A stretch of DNA of 64,000 nt from Collinsella sp. (GTDB lineage: Bacteria; Actinomycetota; Coriobacteriia; Coriobacteriales; Coriobacteriaceae). The notes beneath the pieces are model-generated. The model had not been told where the DNA came from. It worked only from the letters and a program-made list of their open reading frames with translations, and ran no database searches. The stretch's first letter is position 1. Each line of letters starts with the position of its first letter. A program made the position numbers and the translations under genes. Shown in pieces: positions 17,524-26,454 of this stretch. The stretch spans positions 58,713-122,712 of the forward strand of contig JAUMMZ010000026.1 in NCBI GenBank assembly GCA_031296755.1. The letters are read 5' to 3'.

Positions 17524-18068
17524 CTTGTAGGTCCTTCGCCTTTCATCCACACGGGAATCCCGCATACCACTTCGACTGCGCGGTCGGCCAGCGCCGCCAC
17601 GCCCGCGTTCACGCGCGCGAGCGCGCGCCTCCATGCCTCGGTCCCCTCATCGTAGCGCATCCCATCGGCGAACACGTCGACGGTGACCACCACCGTATAC
17701 GCAGCGGCCTGAGCGAGCCGTTCGATGCCTCCGAGCACCTCGCGCGCCGCAGCGTCGGGGTCACGTGGGGACAAGCCGCCTTCCGCGAAAAGCTCGTTTG
17801 CAACCAGGTTGCCCACGTCCTCCAAAAGAAGCGTGCAGCCGCGCGGAAGCCCGGACACTGCGGCGCCCACGTCACGCGTGCGCTCGAGGGTGGAAAACCC
17901 CTTGCCCTCGCGCAGCGCCCGATGGCGCGCGATGCGGCGGGCGCCCTCTTCCCCGAAGGGCTCCATCGTTGCCAGGTACACGCGAGGGCCATCGTGCCCG
18001 AGGCACAGGGACTCGGCGTAGGCGCTCTTGCCGCTCGCGGCGGCGCCGATGACGAGCGTCACCGTCAT
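17520..18068 (-). CDS. cobU: Adenosylcobinamide kinase / GTP guanylyltransferase
   Basis: Phosphorylates adenosylcobinamide and then transfers GMP to it. 182 residues, normal length. Walker A GAAASGKS at 8-15, ATMEPFGEEGARRIARHR (with the guanylylated-histidine region), LLLEDVGNLVANELF, and GIPVWMKGEGP at the end. It sits between cobT and cobS with 4-base overlaps on both sides. Confidence 0.94.
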   Translation of the reverse strand: MTVTLVIGAAASGKSAYAESLCLGHDGPRVYLATMEPFGEEGARRIARHRALREGKGFSTLERTRDVGAAVSGLPRGCTLLLEDVGNLVANELFAEGGLSPRDPDAAAREVLGGIERLAQAAAYTVVVTVDVFADGMRYDEGTEAWRRALARVNAGVAALADRAVEVVCGIPVWMKGEGPTR

Positions 18069-19207
18069 TTCCCGGCCTCGAAATGCTCGTAAGCAGCCAT
18101 GCCAGTCGCCGTGAACGTCTTCCCATCCCGGTACACGCGCAGCGCCGAATCCAGAAGGGGCAGATACGCCATGGCGCCCGCGCCCTCGCCCAAGTGCATG
18201 CCTGCGTCGAGGGGTGCCTTAATGCCGATCTCGCGAAGGAGCTCCTGGCTTGCGGGTTCGCTTGATGCGTGGGTGCCCACGAGGTAGCCCAAGGCGTTAG
18301 GGCACAGGCGCGCCGCGCACAGGGCCGCCGTGCAGGATATGACCCCGTCGAGGAGCGCCGGCGCCTTCGAGGCCGCGGCCCCCAGGTAGAAGCCGCACAT
18401 CGCCGCGATGTCGAAGCCGCCCACCTTCGAGAGCACGTCGATCGGGTCGGCGGGATCGGGAGAGTTCGCGTCGATAGCGCGCTCGACCACGTCGCGCTTG
18501 CGCGCGAACGAGGCGTCCGAGAGCCCCGCGCCGCGCCCGACGAGGCTCCGTGCGTCCGCCCGGAGGAGCACTGCGGCCACCGCCGCCGAGGTGGTCGTGT
18601 TGCCGATGCCCATCTCGCCCGCGGCGAGAAGGCGCACGCCGGCGCGGGCAAGCCCGCACGCGACGGCGATTCCGACTTCGATCGCGCGCACGGCCCCATC
18701 GCGAGACATAGCGGAACCGTGCGCGATATTACCGCTCCCCCGCCGCACGTTCGCGAGCACCATGCGCGCGTCTTCTATGCCCCGGGCCATACCCACGTCG
18801 ACGGGCACGACCTCGGCACCCGCGAACGCCGCCATGCGGCAGGCACTCGTGGCCCCCTCGCACATGTTGCGCGCGACGGCTCGCGTCACGTCTTGTCCGC
18901 TTTGCGACACGCCTTCGGCAACGACCCCATTGTCGGAGAAGAATACCGCGAGCGCACGGGGAAACTCGGCCACCTCGGCGCTCCCCTGAGCTGCGGCGAT
19001 ACACGCGACGGCGTCTTCAAAGTCGCCCAATCCCCCCAAGGGGTGCGCGATGGAGTCCCACGCGGCGTACGCGGCGGCGCGGGCGCACTCGTCTGCGGGC
19101 GCGATCCGGGAGAGCGCGGCTTCGAGCACGGCGCCCGGCGCCGACGAGAACGCGCGCTCGACTTCCTCGCGGATGCAGGCAAGCGCGGTTTCGGTTGCTT
19201 CAGCCAT
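18065..19207 (-). CDS. cobT: Nicotinate-nucleotide:dimethylbenzimidazole phosphoribosyltransferase
   Basis: Activates the lower-ligand base by forming its alpha-ribazole phosphate. 380 residues. It has FFSDNGVVAEGVSQSGQDVT, LLAAGEMGIGNTTTSAA and GFYLGAAASKAPALLDG, with the catalytic glutamate near the end in DAGMHLGEGAGAMAYLP. GAGAGGAGA-type Shine-Dalgarno bases precede the ATG at 19207. It overlaps cbiA by 8 bases. No gene for making a lower-ligand base (bluB or bza) is seen, so the base may be scavenged. Confidence 0.95.
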   Translation of the reverse strand: MAEATETALACIREEVERAFSSAPGAVLEAALSRIAPADECARAAAYAAWDSIAHPLGGLGDFEDAVACIAAAQGSAEVAEFPRALAVFFSDNGVVAEGVSQSGQDVTRAVARNMCEGATSACRMAAFAGAEVVPVDVGMARGIEDARMVLANVRRGSGNIAHGSAMSRDGAVRAIEVGIAVACGLARAGVRLLAAGEMGIGNTTTSAAVAAVLLRADARSLVGRGAGLSDASFARKRDVVERAIDANSPDPADPIDVLSKVGGFDIAAMCGFYLGAAASKAPALLDGVISCTAALCAARLCPNALGYLVGTHASSEPASQELLREIGIKAPLDAGMHLGEGAGAMAYLPLLDSALRVYRDGKTFTATGMAAYEHFEAGK

Positions 19208-20582
19208 GCCGTCTCCTCTCTGCGAACGACGCTGCGGCAGATGCAAACGCGCGCACAACGTCGGGGTTCGCAGGATAGTACACATGCGGGAAGCCCGCAA
19301 CCAGGGACGGGGTGGTCGTCATGCACGGCCAGCCCTTGTCGCGCCGGGGCTTCTGCGCCCAGAAGTCGCCGCCCGGGCAGGTGGACTGCCAGTAGTGGAA
19401 CTCGTGCGCGCGGATGCGTGTGCCGCGCGGCCCGTAGAGCCCGTCGCGTTGAGAAGTGAGCTCCACGTACCCGAAATGGGACAGCCTTCCCCCGTTCTCG
19501 CTTGCGCCCTCAAGGGCGCCCGCAACAGGCCAGCGCCGCCCCTCGCTATCGGCGATTTCGCGCTGCAGATACAGAAACCCACCGCATTCGGCGACCGTCG
19601 GCATGCCGGATTCCACCGCGCGCCGCACCGCCTCGCGCATCGGCGCGTTCTCGGAGAGCTGCCGCGCATGGAGCTCCGGGTAGCCGCCCCCCAGATAGAG
19701 GGCGCTTGTCCCCCGGGGCAACTCGCTATCACACAGAGGGCTGAAAAAGGCCAGCTCGCAACCCAGGTCCTCGAGCGCGCGCAGGTTCTCCTCGTAGTAG
19801 AACGAGAACGCCTCGTCACGCGCGACGGCGACGATGGGCCGCGCTCCCGCGATCGGCTCCAACCGGTATGGTTCCTCGCGGATATCGGGTGCCGTCGCCG
19901 CTATTTCGAGCAAGCGGTCGACGTCGACGCTCTTTTCCACCAGCTCGGCCATCTTGTCGATGCGCGCGGAGAGCTGCTTGACTTCGTCGGCGGTCACAAG
20001 CCCCAGATGCCGGCTTTCGAGCGAGAACGCCTCGTCGGCGGGGATATTACCCAAAACCGCGACGCCCGTGTGCTTCTCGATCGCAGGCTTCGCGTAGGCG
20101 CAGGCAGCGGCGCTCGTCTTGTTCAGCACGACGCCGCGCACGTTCGCACAAGGCAGGAACTCGGCGATGCCGCGGATTACGGCGGCGAGCGATAAAGACG
20201 CCCCGCGCCCGTTCACCACTAAAACGACCGGCGTTTCCGTGTCGCGCGCAACCTGGTAGCTGCTCGCGTAGGCCACGCCGGGCGCCATGCCGTCGTAGAA
20301 GCCCATGACCCCCTCGAGCACCGCGACATCCGCGCCCGCGGCGCCGCGTGCGAGCAGGGCGCGCAGCGTCGGGGCGTCGGTGAAGAAACCGTCTAAGTTG
20401 CCCGAGCGCGCACCCACGACGCGGCGATGAAAGAGCGGGTCAATGTAGTCGGGGCCGCATTTGAAGGCCGCGCATGCAAGGCCGCGGCGCGCGAGCGCGC
20501 GCAGGAGCGCACACGTTACGACCGTCTTGCCGCTCCCGCTCGAGGGCGCAGCGACCATGAAGCGCGGGATGGACGTGCTCAC
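19200..20582 (-). CDS. cbiA: Cobyrinic acid a,c-diamide synthase
   Basis: Glutamine- and ATP-dependent amidation of the a and c side chains of cobyrinate (CbiA/CobB). 460 residues. The N-terminal P-loop ATPase has VAAPSSGSGKTVVTCALLRAL at about 10-30, KCGPDYIDPLFH, and LEGVMGFYDG. The C-terminal glutaminase has LYLGGGYPELHA and AECGGFLYLQ. The GTG at 20582 overlaps the cbiET stop (GTGA) with GGAAGG upstream. Confidence 0.95.
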   Translation of the reverse strand: MSTSIPRFMVAAPSSGSGKTVVTCALLRALARRGLACAAFKCGPDYIDPLFHRRVVGARSGNLDGFFTDAPTLRALLARGAAGADVAVLEGVMGFYDGMAPGVAYASSYQVARDTETPVVLVVNGRGASLSLAAVIRGIAEFLPCANVRGVVLNKTSAAACAYAKPAIEKHTGVAVLGNIPADEAFSLESRHLGLVTADEVKQLSARIDKMAELVEKSVDVDRLLEIAATAPDIREEPYRLEPIAGARPIVAVARDEAFSFYYEENLRALEDLGCELAFFSPLCDSELPRGTSALYLGGGYPELHARQLSENAPMREAVRRAVESGMPTVAECGGFLYLQREIADSEGRRWPVAGALEGASENGGRLSHFGYVELTSQRDGLYGPRGTRIRAHEFHYWQSTCPGGDFWAQKPRRDKGWPCMTTTPSLVAGFPHVYYPANPDVVRAFASAAASFAERRRHG

Positions 20583-21928
20583 CGGGCACCGCCTTCCCCA
20601 CCTGCACCACGCGCGCTGACGAGGAACACGGGGTTTTGCGCCTTCATAAGATGATGCGAGCCTACAGCCTCGGCGCGGGCGGCCGACAACTGGCACGCCT
20701 CGAACCCCTTAAAGCGCGAACCCGAGAGGAGCGCGCACGCCTCAGTGAGTGTCTCAATGGTGACGCATGGCACACACAGGCGAACCTGCGAATTCTTCTC
20801 GAGCGCCGCCTCCACGATGGAGGGAAGCTCGCCCGCGCTCCCGCCGACGAACACGGCGTCGGGGACGGGCAGTTTCGCGAGCGCTTTGGGAGCGACGCCG
20901 GGGACCGCATACACGTTGCCGCACCCGAATGCATCCGCGTTCTCTCGGATGAGCCGCACGCCGGTCGCGTTGCGCTCGACCGCCCATACCGACCCCGCTC
21001 GCGCGACGAGCGCCGCCTCGATCGACACGCTCCCCGTGCCGGCGCCGACGTCCCACACGGTGTCGGTCGCGGTAAGGCGCAGCTTCGCGAGCGCGACGGC
21101 TCGCACCTCCTGCTTGGTCATGGGAACGTCACCGCGGATGAAGAGCTCGTCGGGAATGCCCGAGGAAGCGTACGGCCAGCGGGAGCTCGCGGCGCGGGAT
21201 GCGCCCGCAGAGTCCACCACGGAAGAAGTCGCCGCGGGCGCAGACGAGCCGGCCGGCGCCTCGGAGGCTGCGCTAGAGCCCGCAGGCGACCCGGCGCCGC
21301 CTGCGAAATCGATAAGCATCACGTTCAAGTCGTCGAACGTCTGACCTGCGATTTCACTTGCGGTCGCACAGATGATGCGCTCGTCGGGGTACGACAGGCG
21401 CTCGGCCACCGTCACGCGCGCGTCCCCGAAGCCCGCCTGCACAAGCTCGCCGGAAAGCCGCGAGGGGTCTTCCCCGCCCGACGTGACGAGGAAGAGCTCA
21501 CCTGCGCGCTCGCCCTCGGCCACGATGTCGCACGCCACGCCGTGAGCGCTCGCAAAGCGCCAATCCTGCCATGGACGCGCGAGGCGCGCGGCGAGATACG
21601 ACGCTGAGCTTATGCCGGGAATGACGCGCACGTCCACCTGCGCGTTGCCGGAGAGCGCCTCCACCAGGCGGCGCGCGCCGCTGAACAGCCCCACATCGCC
21701 CGTCATCACGACCACGGCGCGCTGCCACGACGCCGCATCGGTGAGCGCGGCGACGATGTCCGCCGTCTTCACGAGCTCGCATCTCACCACGTCGGGCGGC
21801 ACGTCGATGCCGGCAAGCGCGCGATGAGCGCCGATGACCACATCGGCGATGTCGATCGCGTCGAGCGCCGCGCGCGAGAGCAAGTCGGGGTTTCCGGGCC
21901 CCGCCCCGATGATCGTTACCTTTCGCAT
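20579..21928 (-). CDS. cbiET: Cobalt-precorrin-7 C5/C15 methyltransferase-decarboxylase, fused
   Basis: The CbiE half (about 1-205) methylates C5, and the CbiT half (about 260-449) decarboxylates the acetate at C12 and methylates C15. N-terminal IIGAGPGNPDLLS at about 6-18 is the uroporphyrin-methylase fold. After an Ala/Ser/Gly-rich linker of about 50 residues comes PMTKQEVRAVALAKL and the SAM-binding loop VWDVGAGTGSVSIEAA of CbiT. It equals CobL of the aerobic pathway in layout. It overlaps cbiH by 13 bases; GGGAGAT precedes the ATG. Confidence 0.94.
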   Translation of the reverse strand: MRKVTIIGAGPGNPDLLSRAALDAIDIADVVIGAHRALAGIDVPPDVVRCELVKTADIVAALTDAASWQRAVVVMTGDVGLFSGARRLVEALSGNAQVDVRVIPGISSASYLAARLARPWQDWRFASAHGVACDIVAEGERAGELFLVTSGGEDPSRLSGELVQAGFGDARVTVAERLSYPDERIICATASEIAGQTFDDLNVMLIDFAGGAGSPAGSSAASEAPAGSSAPAATSSVVDSAGASRAASSRWPYASSGIPDELFIRGDVPMTKQEVRAVALAKLRLTATDTVWDVGAGTGSVSIEAALVARAGSVWAVERNATGVRLIRENADAFGCGNVYAVPGVAPKALAKLPVPDAVFVGGSAGELPSIVEAALEKNSQVRLCVPCVTIETLTEACALLSGSRFKGFEACQLSAARAEAVGSHHLMKAQNPVFLVSARGAGGEGGAR

Positions 21929-22659
21929 GGAATCTCCCGATACCCGCGCGGCGTGACCATACGGCCGCCTACGAGCTTCGTGTCCGCGTTGCCGACGAAC
22001 ACGGTGGTGAACATGTCGGCGTCGATCTCCCCCAGCTCGGAGAGCCTGCACATGCCCGACTGCTGCCCCTCGCGCCCGATGTTGCGTACCCAGCCGCAGA
22101 GCGTGTCGGGGGCCTTCCATTCGAGCATAATCTTCGCCGCGCGTGAGAGCCTGTCGGCGCGCTTTCTGCTGCGCGGGTTGTACAAACAGATGCAGAAGTC
22201 GGCGCTCGCCACGGCGGCGAGCCTGCGCTCGATGACCTCCCACGGCGTGAGCAGGTCGGAGAGCGACACGACCGCGAAGTCGTGGGCAAGCGGGGCGCCG
22301 AGCACCGCCGACCCGCTCTGAGCCGCGGTGGCCCCGGCGATAACTTCCACGTCTACATCGGGGTAGTCCTCCGCAAGCTCCAGCACGGGGCTCGCCATGC
22401 CGTACACGCCCGCGTCACCGCTGCACACGAGCGCCACGGCTTCTCCGCTCTGCGCGCGCGAAAGCGCCAGGCGGCACCGTTCGACCTCGTGCATCATCGG
22501 CGTCGCGAGATGCGCCGCGTCGGGCACGGCGGCGAGCGCGAGCTCCACGTATTTCGTGTACCCCACAACGATGTCGGCCGCCTCGAGCGCGCGCCGGGCC
22601 GCAATCGTCATGCCGTCGGGGCCGCCCGAGCCGATCCCCACCACGAAGAGCTTTCCCAT
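21916..22659 (-). CDS. cbiH: Cobalt-precorrin-3B C17-methyltransferase
   Basis: Methylates C17 and contracts the ring (CbiH/CobJ). 247 residues: LFVVGIGSGGPDGMTIAARR at the N-terminus, VALVCSGDAGVYGMA at about 75-90, and LYNPRSRKRADRL in the second half. The ATG at 22659 has AAGGAG five bases upstream; a GTG three bases earlier is possible but too close to that site. TGATG overlap with cbiG. Confidence 0.94.
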   Translation of the reverse strand: MGKLFVVGIGSGGPDGMTIAARRALEAADIVVGYTKYVELALAAVPDAAHLATPMMHEVERCRLALSRAQSGEAVALVCSGDAGVYGMASPVLELAEDYPDVDVEVIAGATAAQSGSAVLGAPLAHDFAVVSLSDLLTPWEVIERRLAAVASADFCICLYNPRSRKRADRLSRAAKIMLEWKAPDTLCGWVRNIGREGQQSGMCRLSELGEIDADMFTTVFVGNADTKLVGGRMVTPRGYREIPCER

Positions 22660-23792
22660 CACCGCTCCTTAAACGAAAGTTCGATAGTTACCTTGGAAAA
22701 CGCGACGGTCACGCCGCCATGAGCGAGCTTCGGGAAGATAAGTTTGCCCCCGTCCGCGAGCGCCGCGCGCTCGCACACGTTGTCAACCCCCACCGTCGCG
22801 CGCACGAAATCAGATGGCGAAACGCTGCCTTCGACTTGCGACAACTCATCTGCGGAATACGTCGCAAGCGGAATGTTGCGCGCGCGGCAGAAGGCGAGCA
22901 GACCCTCCTCGTGCGCCTTCACGTCAATCGTCGCCGCCTTGCGCACGGCCGAAGGCGAGATACCCGCCTGCCCGCACGCGAGAAGAAACGCCTCCTCGAT
23001 CGCTTCGGCGCACGCACCGCGACGGCACCCAATGCCCGCAACGATGCAGGGCACGACAAGGCGAAGCGGCTCGGGCGCAGGCGCCTGCGCCCGCACGCCC
23101 GCCGGCTTCCCCGTCTCACCGGCGGGCACGACCTTGCCCGTTGTCTCCGCCACGCGAACGGACGCACCTTCATTCGCGCCAGCAAACGGCGACACGACGA
23201 TATCGGCCCGAGCGCGGTCGGACGCAATGTCAACTCCCTCAGGCGGTTGTCCCGAAATCGGCATGTCGGAATAGAGCGCCACGCGCCCGCCAGAAAGCAG
23301 CCGCGCCGACACTCGCTTGATGGCCTCGGGATTCGAAACGGGGAGCCCCGCACAGCGCGCCCACGTATCCACCGCCCACACGCCGCGGACGTCGGTCGCC
23401 GTGGTGATGACGGGAATGGCCCCTGCCGCGCGTGCCACAGTTTGCGCAAGCTCGTTCGCACCGCCCAAATGCCCCGACAAAAGCGGGACGGCAAAGCGCC
23501 CCGCCTCGTCGATCGCCACAACCGCGGGATCGTTTACCTTCGAGGCGACATGCGGCGCGATCGCCCGCACGGCGATGCCCGCCGCGCCCACGAACAGAAG
23601 CGCGTCCGACGCTTCCCACGTGAGCGCCGTCCATGCGCGCAGGTCGGCCTTCCCCTCGCCGAACCCGCGCGAAACGGAAACGTCCCAGCCAGGGTCATCT
23701 TCACCTGTCTGCGCGCAATCGGAAAGCGCGCGTGCGGTGCGCTCCGCCAACGCATACCCCCTCTCAGTGAACGCTATGCAGGAAACCCTCAT
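22659..23792 (-). CDS. cbiG: Cobalt-precorrin-5A hydrolase
   Basis: Opens the delta-lactone of cobalt-precorrin-5A, releasing acetaldehyde; this step marks the anaerobic route. 377 residues. The N-terminal and middle domains contain LLFVGAAGIAVRAIAPHV, SKVNDPAVVAID, PLLSGHLGGANELA and ITTATDVRGVWAVD. The C-terminal domain starts IVAGIGCRRGACAEAI and ends in GVDNVCERAAL. It starts directly after the stop of the cbiL relic (TAG then ATG). Confidence 0.95.
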   Translation of the reverse strand: MRVSCIAFTERGYALAERTARALSDCAQTGEDDPGWDVSVSRGFGEGKADLRAWTALTWEASDALLFVGAAGIAVRAIAPHVASKVNDPAVVAIDEAGRFAVPLLSGHLGGANELAQTVARAAGAIPVITTATDVRGVWAVDTWARCAGLPVSNPEAIKRVSARLLSGGRVALYSDMPISGQPPEGVDIASDRARADIVVSPFAGANEGASVRVAETTGKVVPAGETGKPAGVRAQAPAPEPLRLVVPCIVAGIGCRRGACAEAIEEAFLLACGQAGISPSAVRKAATIDVKAHEEGLLAFCRARNIPLATYSADELSQVEGSVSPSDFVRATVGVDNVCERAALADGGKLIFPKLAHGGVTVAFSKVTIELSFKER

Positions 23793-24026
23793 CTAGCGCA
23801 CCACCATCGTCGAGAAGTAGCTGCCCCGATCGGGCACATCGTCGAGCGAGCGGTACACGCGCTCGCCCGGAAGCCCACAGTCCTCTACGAGCTCGGCACC
23901 GTCGAAGGTGCCCTCCTCGCGAAGGATACGCTTCGTGTCCGCAAGCGAGCGGCGCGCCTCCATAGCCACCTTCGTCCCTGGCCAGCCGATTGCGCGGCCC
24001 ACCCCATACAGCACGCCTTTACTCAT
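23793..24026 (-). pseudogene. cbiL: CbiL remnant (precorrin-2 C20-methyltransferase) with large in-frame deletion
   Basis: The open frame has only 77 codons. It begins MSKGVLYGVG, the usual CbiL/CobI N-terminus, then jumps to GTKVAMEARRSLADTKRIL and ends in ELVEDCGLPGERVYRSLDDV and SYFSTMVVR, typical of the CbiL C-terminus. About 150-160 central residues, including most SAM- and substrate-binding parts, are absent, while the frame and translational coupling remain. It overlaps cbiD by 8 bases. The peptide can hardly be a methyltransferase. A full cbiL elsewhere would be needed for de novo synthesis. Confidence 0.82.
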
Positions 24027-25203
24027 ACGTCGCCCCCAATTCCCCGATAACTGCATCGGCGCCCGACGTGCGGAAAAGCTCACGGCGCTCCGCGTCGAAC
24101 ACGACCGCGGCGATGTCGCATGCGCCCGCCGCGCGGCGGCGCAACCTGTCCTCGATTGCCGCAGCGAGCGAGGCGCGCGCAGCGTCCCCCACGCCGGCGG
24201 CCTCGATTACCTCGAGCGCCACCGTGGTCGTGACGGACGTCATGATCTCGCGCACGGTCTTCGCGCCCGCGCCGGCCATGGCCGCGTGGGCGGCCAGAAT
24301 CTCCGCGCGGCAGTCGGCGGTACGCGAATGGGTGTCCATGATGCCGCCCGCGACCTTCACCAATTTGCCGATGTGTCCCACAAGAAGGACATTGGTGAAT
24401 CCCTCGCGAACGCAGCAATCAATCGCATCGCCCACAAAGTTGGAGATGAAGACCACCGGCGCACCGTTTAGGTGGAAATGCCCCGAGATGAACTGCCCGC
24501 CGTAGTTGCCGGGCGTGAGCACGACTCCGCGCCGCCCCATAGCCGCATGCTGCCGGATCTCGAGCTCGATGCTGTCGCGCAAGGCAGCGAGACTGCGAGG
24601 CTCGACGATGCCCGTCGTGCCCAGGATGGAGATGCCGCCCTCTATCCCCAGGTGCGGGTTGAAGGTCTTTTCGGCTAGGGAAACGCCCTCGGGTACCGAA
24701 ATCGTCACAGCAATATTTCCAGAAAAGCCGTGCGCGGCGCACACCTCGCGCACCGCCGAAGTGATCATCGCGCGCGGCGTCGCGTTGATGGCGGCCGCCC
24801 CCACCGGCTGCTCGAGCCCGGGCAACGTCACGCGCCCCACGCCCACGCCGCCATCGACGGAAACTTCCGATTCGTGCGCGGGCACGTCCTTGCTGTCCGC
24901 AGCACCCGTGCCCGACCCCGAATGTTCCACGCGCGCGTACACGAGCACGCCGTCGGTCACATCGGCATCGTCGCCTGCGTCCTTTCGCACGGCGCACTGG
25001 GCGCACACCTCGCCGATGCATGCGTCGACCACGTCCGTCTCGACGGGCAGCCCGCCGGGGGTGACGATCGACACGCGGCCCACGGTCTTTCGTGACAAGA
25101 GCATCTCGCAGGCCGCCTTCGCCGCGAGCGCGGCGCAGCTCCCCGTGGTGTAGCCGCAGCGCAGGCGGGTCGTCCCAGTATATATGTAGTGCTCGAAGGC
25201 CAC
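24019..25203 (-). CDS. cbiD: Cobalt-precorrin-5B C1-methyltransferase
   Basis: Methylates C1 of cobalt-precorrin-5B, an anaerobic-pathway enzyme. 394 residues. It begins LRCGYTTGSCAALAAKAACEMLL at about 13-35, followed by TPGGLPVETDV, GVGRVTLPGL, GIEGGISILGTTGIVEP and LVGHIGKLVKVAGGIMDTHS. The start is a GTG one base after the cbiF stop; the longest open frame extends upstream into cbiF and is not used. Confidence 0.94.
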   Translation of the reverse strand: MAFEHYIYTGTTRLRCGYTTGSCAALAAKAACEMLLSRKTVGRVSIVTPGGLPVETDVVDACIGEVCAQCAVRKDAGDDADVTDGVLVYARVEHSGSGTGAADSKDVPAHESEVSVDGGVGVGRVTLPGLEQPVGAAAINATPRAMITSAVREVCAAHGFSGNIAVTISVPEGVSLAEKTFNPHLGIEGGISILGTTGIVEPRSLAALRDSIELEIRQHAAMGRRGVVLTPGNYGGQFISGHFHLNGAPVVFISNFVGDAIDCCVREGFTNVLLVGHIGKLVKVAGGIMDTHSRTADCRAEILAAHAAMAGAGAKTVREIMTSVTTTVALEVIEAAGVGDAARASLAAAIEDRLRRRAAGACDIAAVVFDAERRELFRTSGADAVIGELGATYE

Positions 25204-25204
25204 G

Positions 25205-25996
25205 CTAGCTGCTCGCCTTCCGATAGCCCGTGGCAAACGAAGGGTCGTAAAGCTTGCTGCGCTCGTACGACTCCGCTTGCGCGCCGTCGTGCGCAAGTCC
25301 GCCGCGAGCTCCGAGCACGCGGCCAACCACCACGAGCGCCGTGCGGTCGATGCCCTCTCGCGCGCCCGCATCGGCGAGCGTGCCCACTGTGCATCGCACC
25401 ACACGCTCCTCAGGCCAGGTCGCCTTGTACACGAGCGCCGCCGGCTCGTCGGAGCTGCGGCCCGCGGCCAAAAGCTCAGCGGAAAGCTCGGCGAGCATAC
25501 CCGAGCTCAGGAAGATGACCATAGTCGAGCCGCTTTCCGCCATGGTGCGCATGCTCTCGCCCGCGGGCATGGGGGTGCGCCCGGAAAGCCGCGTGATCAC
25601 GACCGACTGGCTGATTCCCGGCAGCGTGTATTCCTGGCGAAGCGCCGCCGCGGCACCGCAAAAGCTCGACACGCCGGGCACCACCTCGTAGTCCACGCCG
25701 CGCGCGTCGAGTGCGTCCATCTGCTCCTGGATGGCGCCGTACAGGCACGGATCGCCCGTGTGCAGGCGCACCACTTCCTCGCCCCGCGCATCCGCCGCGC
25801 ACATCACGTCGAGCACTTCCTCCAAGGTCATGTGCGCGCTGTCGTAGACGATGCAGGATTCCTTGCACTCAGCGAGCAGCTCGGGGTTCACAAGGCTTCC
25901 CGCCCAAACGACCACGTCGGCCGCGCGCAGAAGACGCGCCCCGCGCAGCGTGATAAGGTCGGCGGCGCCCGAACCTGCGCCAACGATATGAATCAT
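25205..25996 (-). CDS. cbiF: Cobalt-precorrin-4 C11-methyltransferase
   Basis: Methylates C11 (CbiF/CobM). 263 residues: IHIVGAGSGAADLITLRGARLL at the N-terminus (GAGPGD is usual; here GAGSGA), VVRLHTGDPCLYGAIQEQM at about 86-104, and VPGVSSFCGAAAAL. Start at the ATG at 25996 with GGGAAGG upstream. First gene of the minus-strand operon. The region 25997-26127 upstream holds no gene; no convincing riboswitch was found on this strand. Confidence 0.94.
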   Translation of the reverse strand: MIHIVGAGSGAADLITLRGARLLRAADVVVWAGSLVNPELLAECKESCIVYDSAHMTLEEVLDVMCAADARGEEVVRLHTGDPCLYGAIQEQMDALDARGVDYEVVPGVSSFCGAAAALRQEYTLPGISQSVVITRLSGRTPMPAGESMRTMAESGSTMVIFLSSGMLAELSAELLAAGRSSDEPAALVYKATWPEERVVRCTVGTLADAGAREGIDRTALVVVGRVLGARGGLAHDGAQAESYERSKLYDPSFATGYRKASS

Positions 25997-26127
25997 CCGA
26001 GCCTTCCCTTCCCGTTTCTCATCGCAACCGTTTACGCCGCCATTCGCGCAGCGGGCAAAATACGGCGCCCGTGGCGGCAATCGGCGCAAATACGCAGGCA
26101 GGAGGCGCAATGCCGCCCGCCCTGGCT

Positions 26128-26156
26128 TTGACACGTTCACAAGCGCCCACTATCAT
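26128..26156 (+). promoter_or_regulatory. Sigma-70-type promoter for the cbiK-btu operon
   Basis: TTGACA at 26128-26133, a 17-base spacer, and TATCAT at 26151-26156. Transcription would start near 26163 and run straight into the cobalamin riboswitch. ACTATCATAGT around the -10 is close to symmetric, so a divergent minus-strand -10 for the cobalamin operon may overlap it; that part is only a guess. Confidence 0.8.
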
Positions 26157-26189
26157 AGTAAAAGTTTCGGCAACGAGCATATGACAATC

Positions 26190-26340
26190 GGATAAAAGGA
26201 AATGACCGGCGCGGCGCCCGCACAGCCCGCGCTGGCTTGCGGAGGGAACCAGGTGGGAATCCTGGGCAAGGGACATTACTGTATAGGACGCGCGGGCGAA
26301 ACGCCTCGCGCCCCAAGCCAGACTGCTTCGCCTTTTCCTC
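26190..26340 (+). ncRNA. Cobalamin riboswitch
   Basis: The core GGGAACCAGGTGGGAATCC (26244-26262), followed by GGGCAAGGGACATTACTGTA, matches the consensus of the B12-sensing aptamer (GGGAA..GGTG..AATCC...ACTGT). CTGGCTTG at 26232-26239 pairs perfectly with CAAGCCAG at 26314-26321, the closing stem before the B12-box-like GCCAGACTGCTT. A short GC hairpin (26373-26382) followed by a T/C-rich run lies between the aptamer and the cbiK start and may be the expression platform. It should repress cbiK and the importer when adenosylcobalamin is plentiful. Confidence 0.88.
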
Positions 26341-26454
26341 ACGGCATCGCCGTGGCGTTAGCTCCTTGTGAACCCCGAGGGGCGCGCTTTTCTTTCGCTT
26401 GTGCCGACAAGCAACTGTCGCCGGGGGACCGGCAAACCGAGGAAAGGAAAAACC

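Noticed and set aside
25997..26130. Second cobalamin riboswitch on the minus strand before cbiF
   Set aside because: A GCCACGGG-like stretch is present but the GGGAA..GGTG..AATCC core and ACTGT segment are missing; only the plus-strand copy is convincing.
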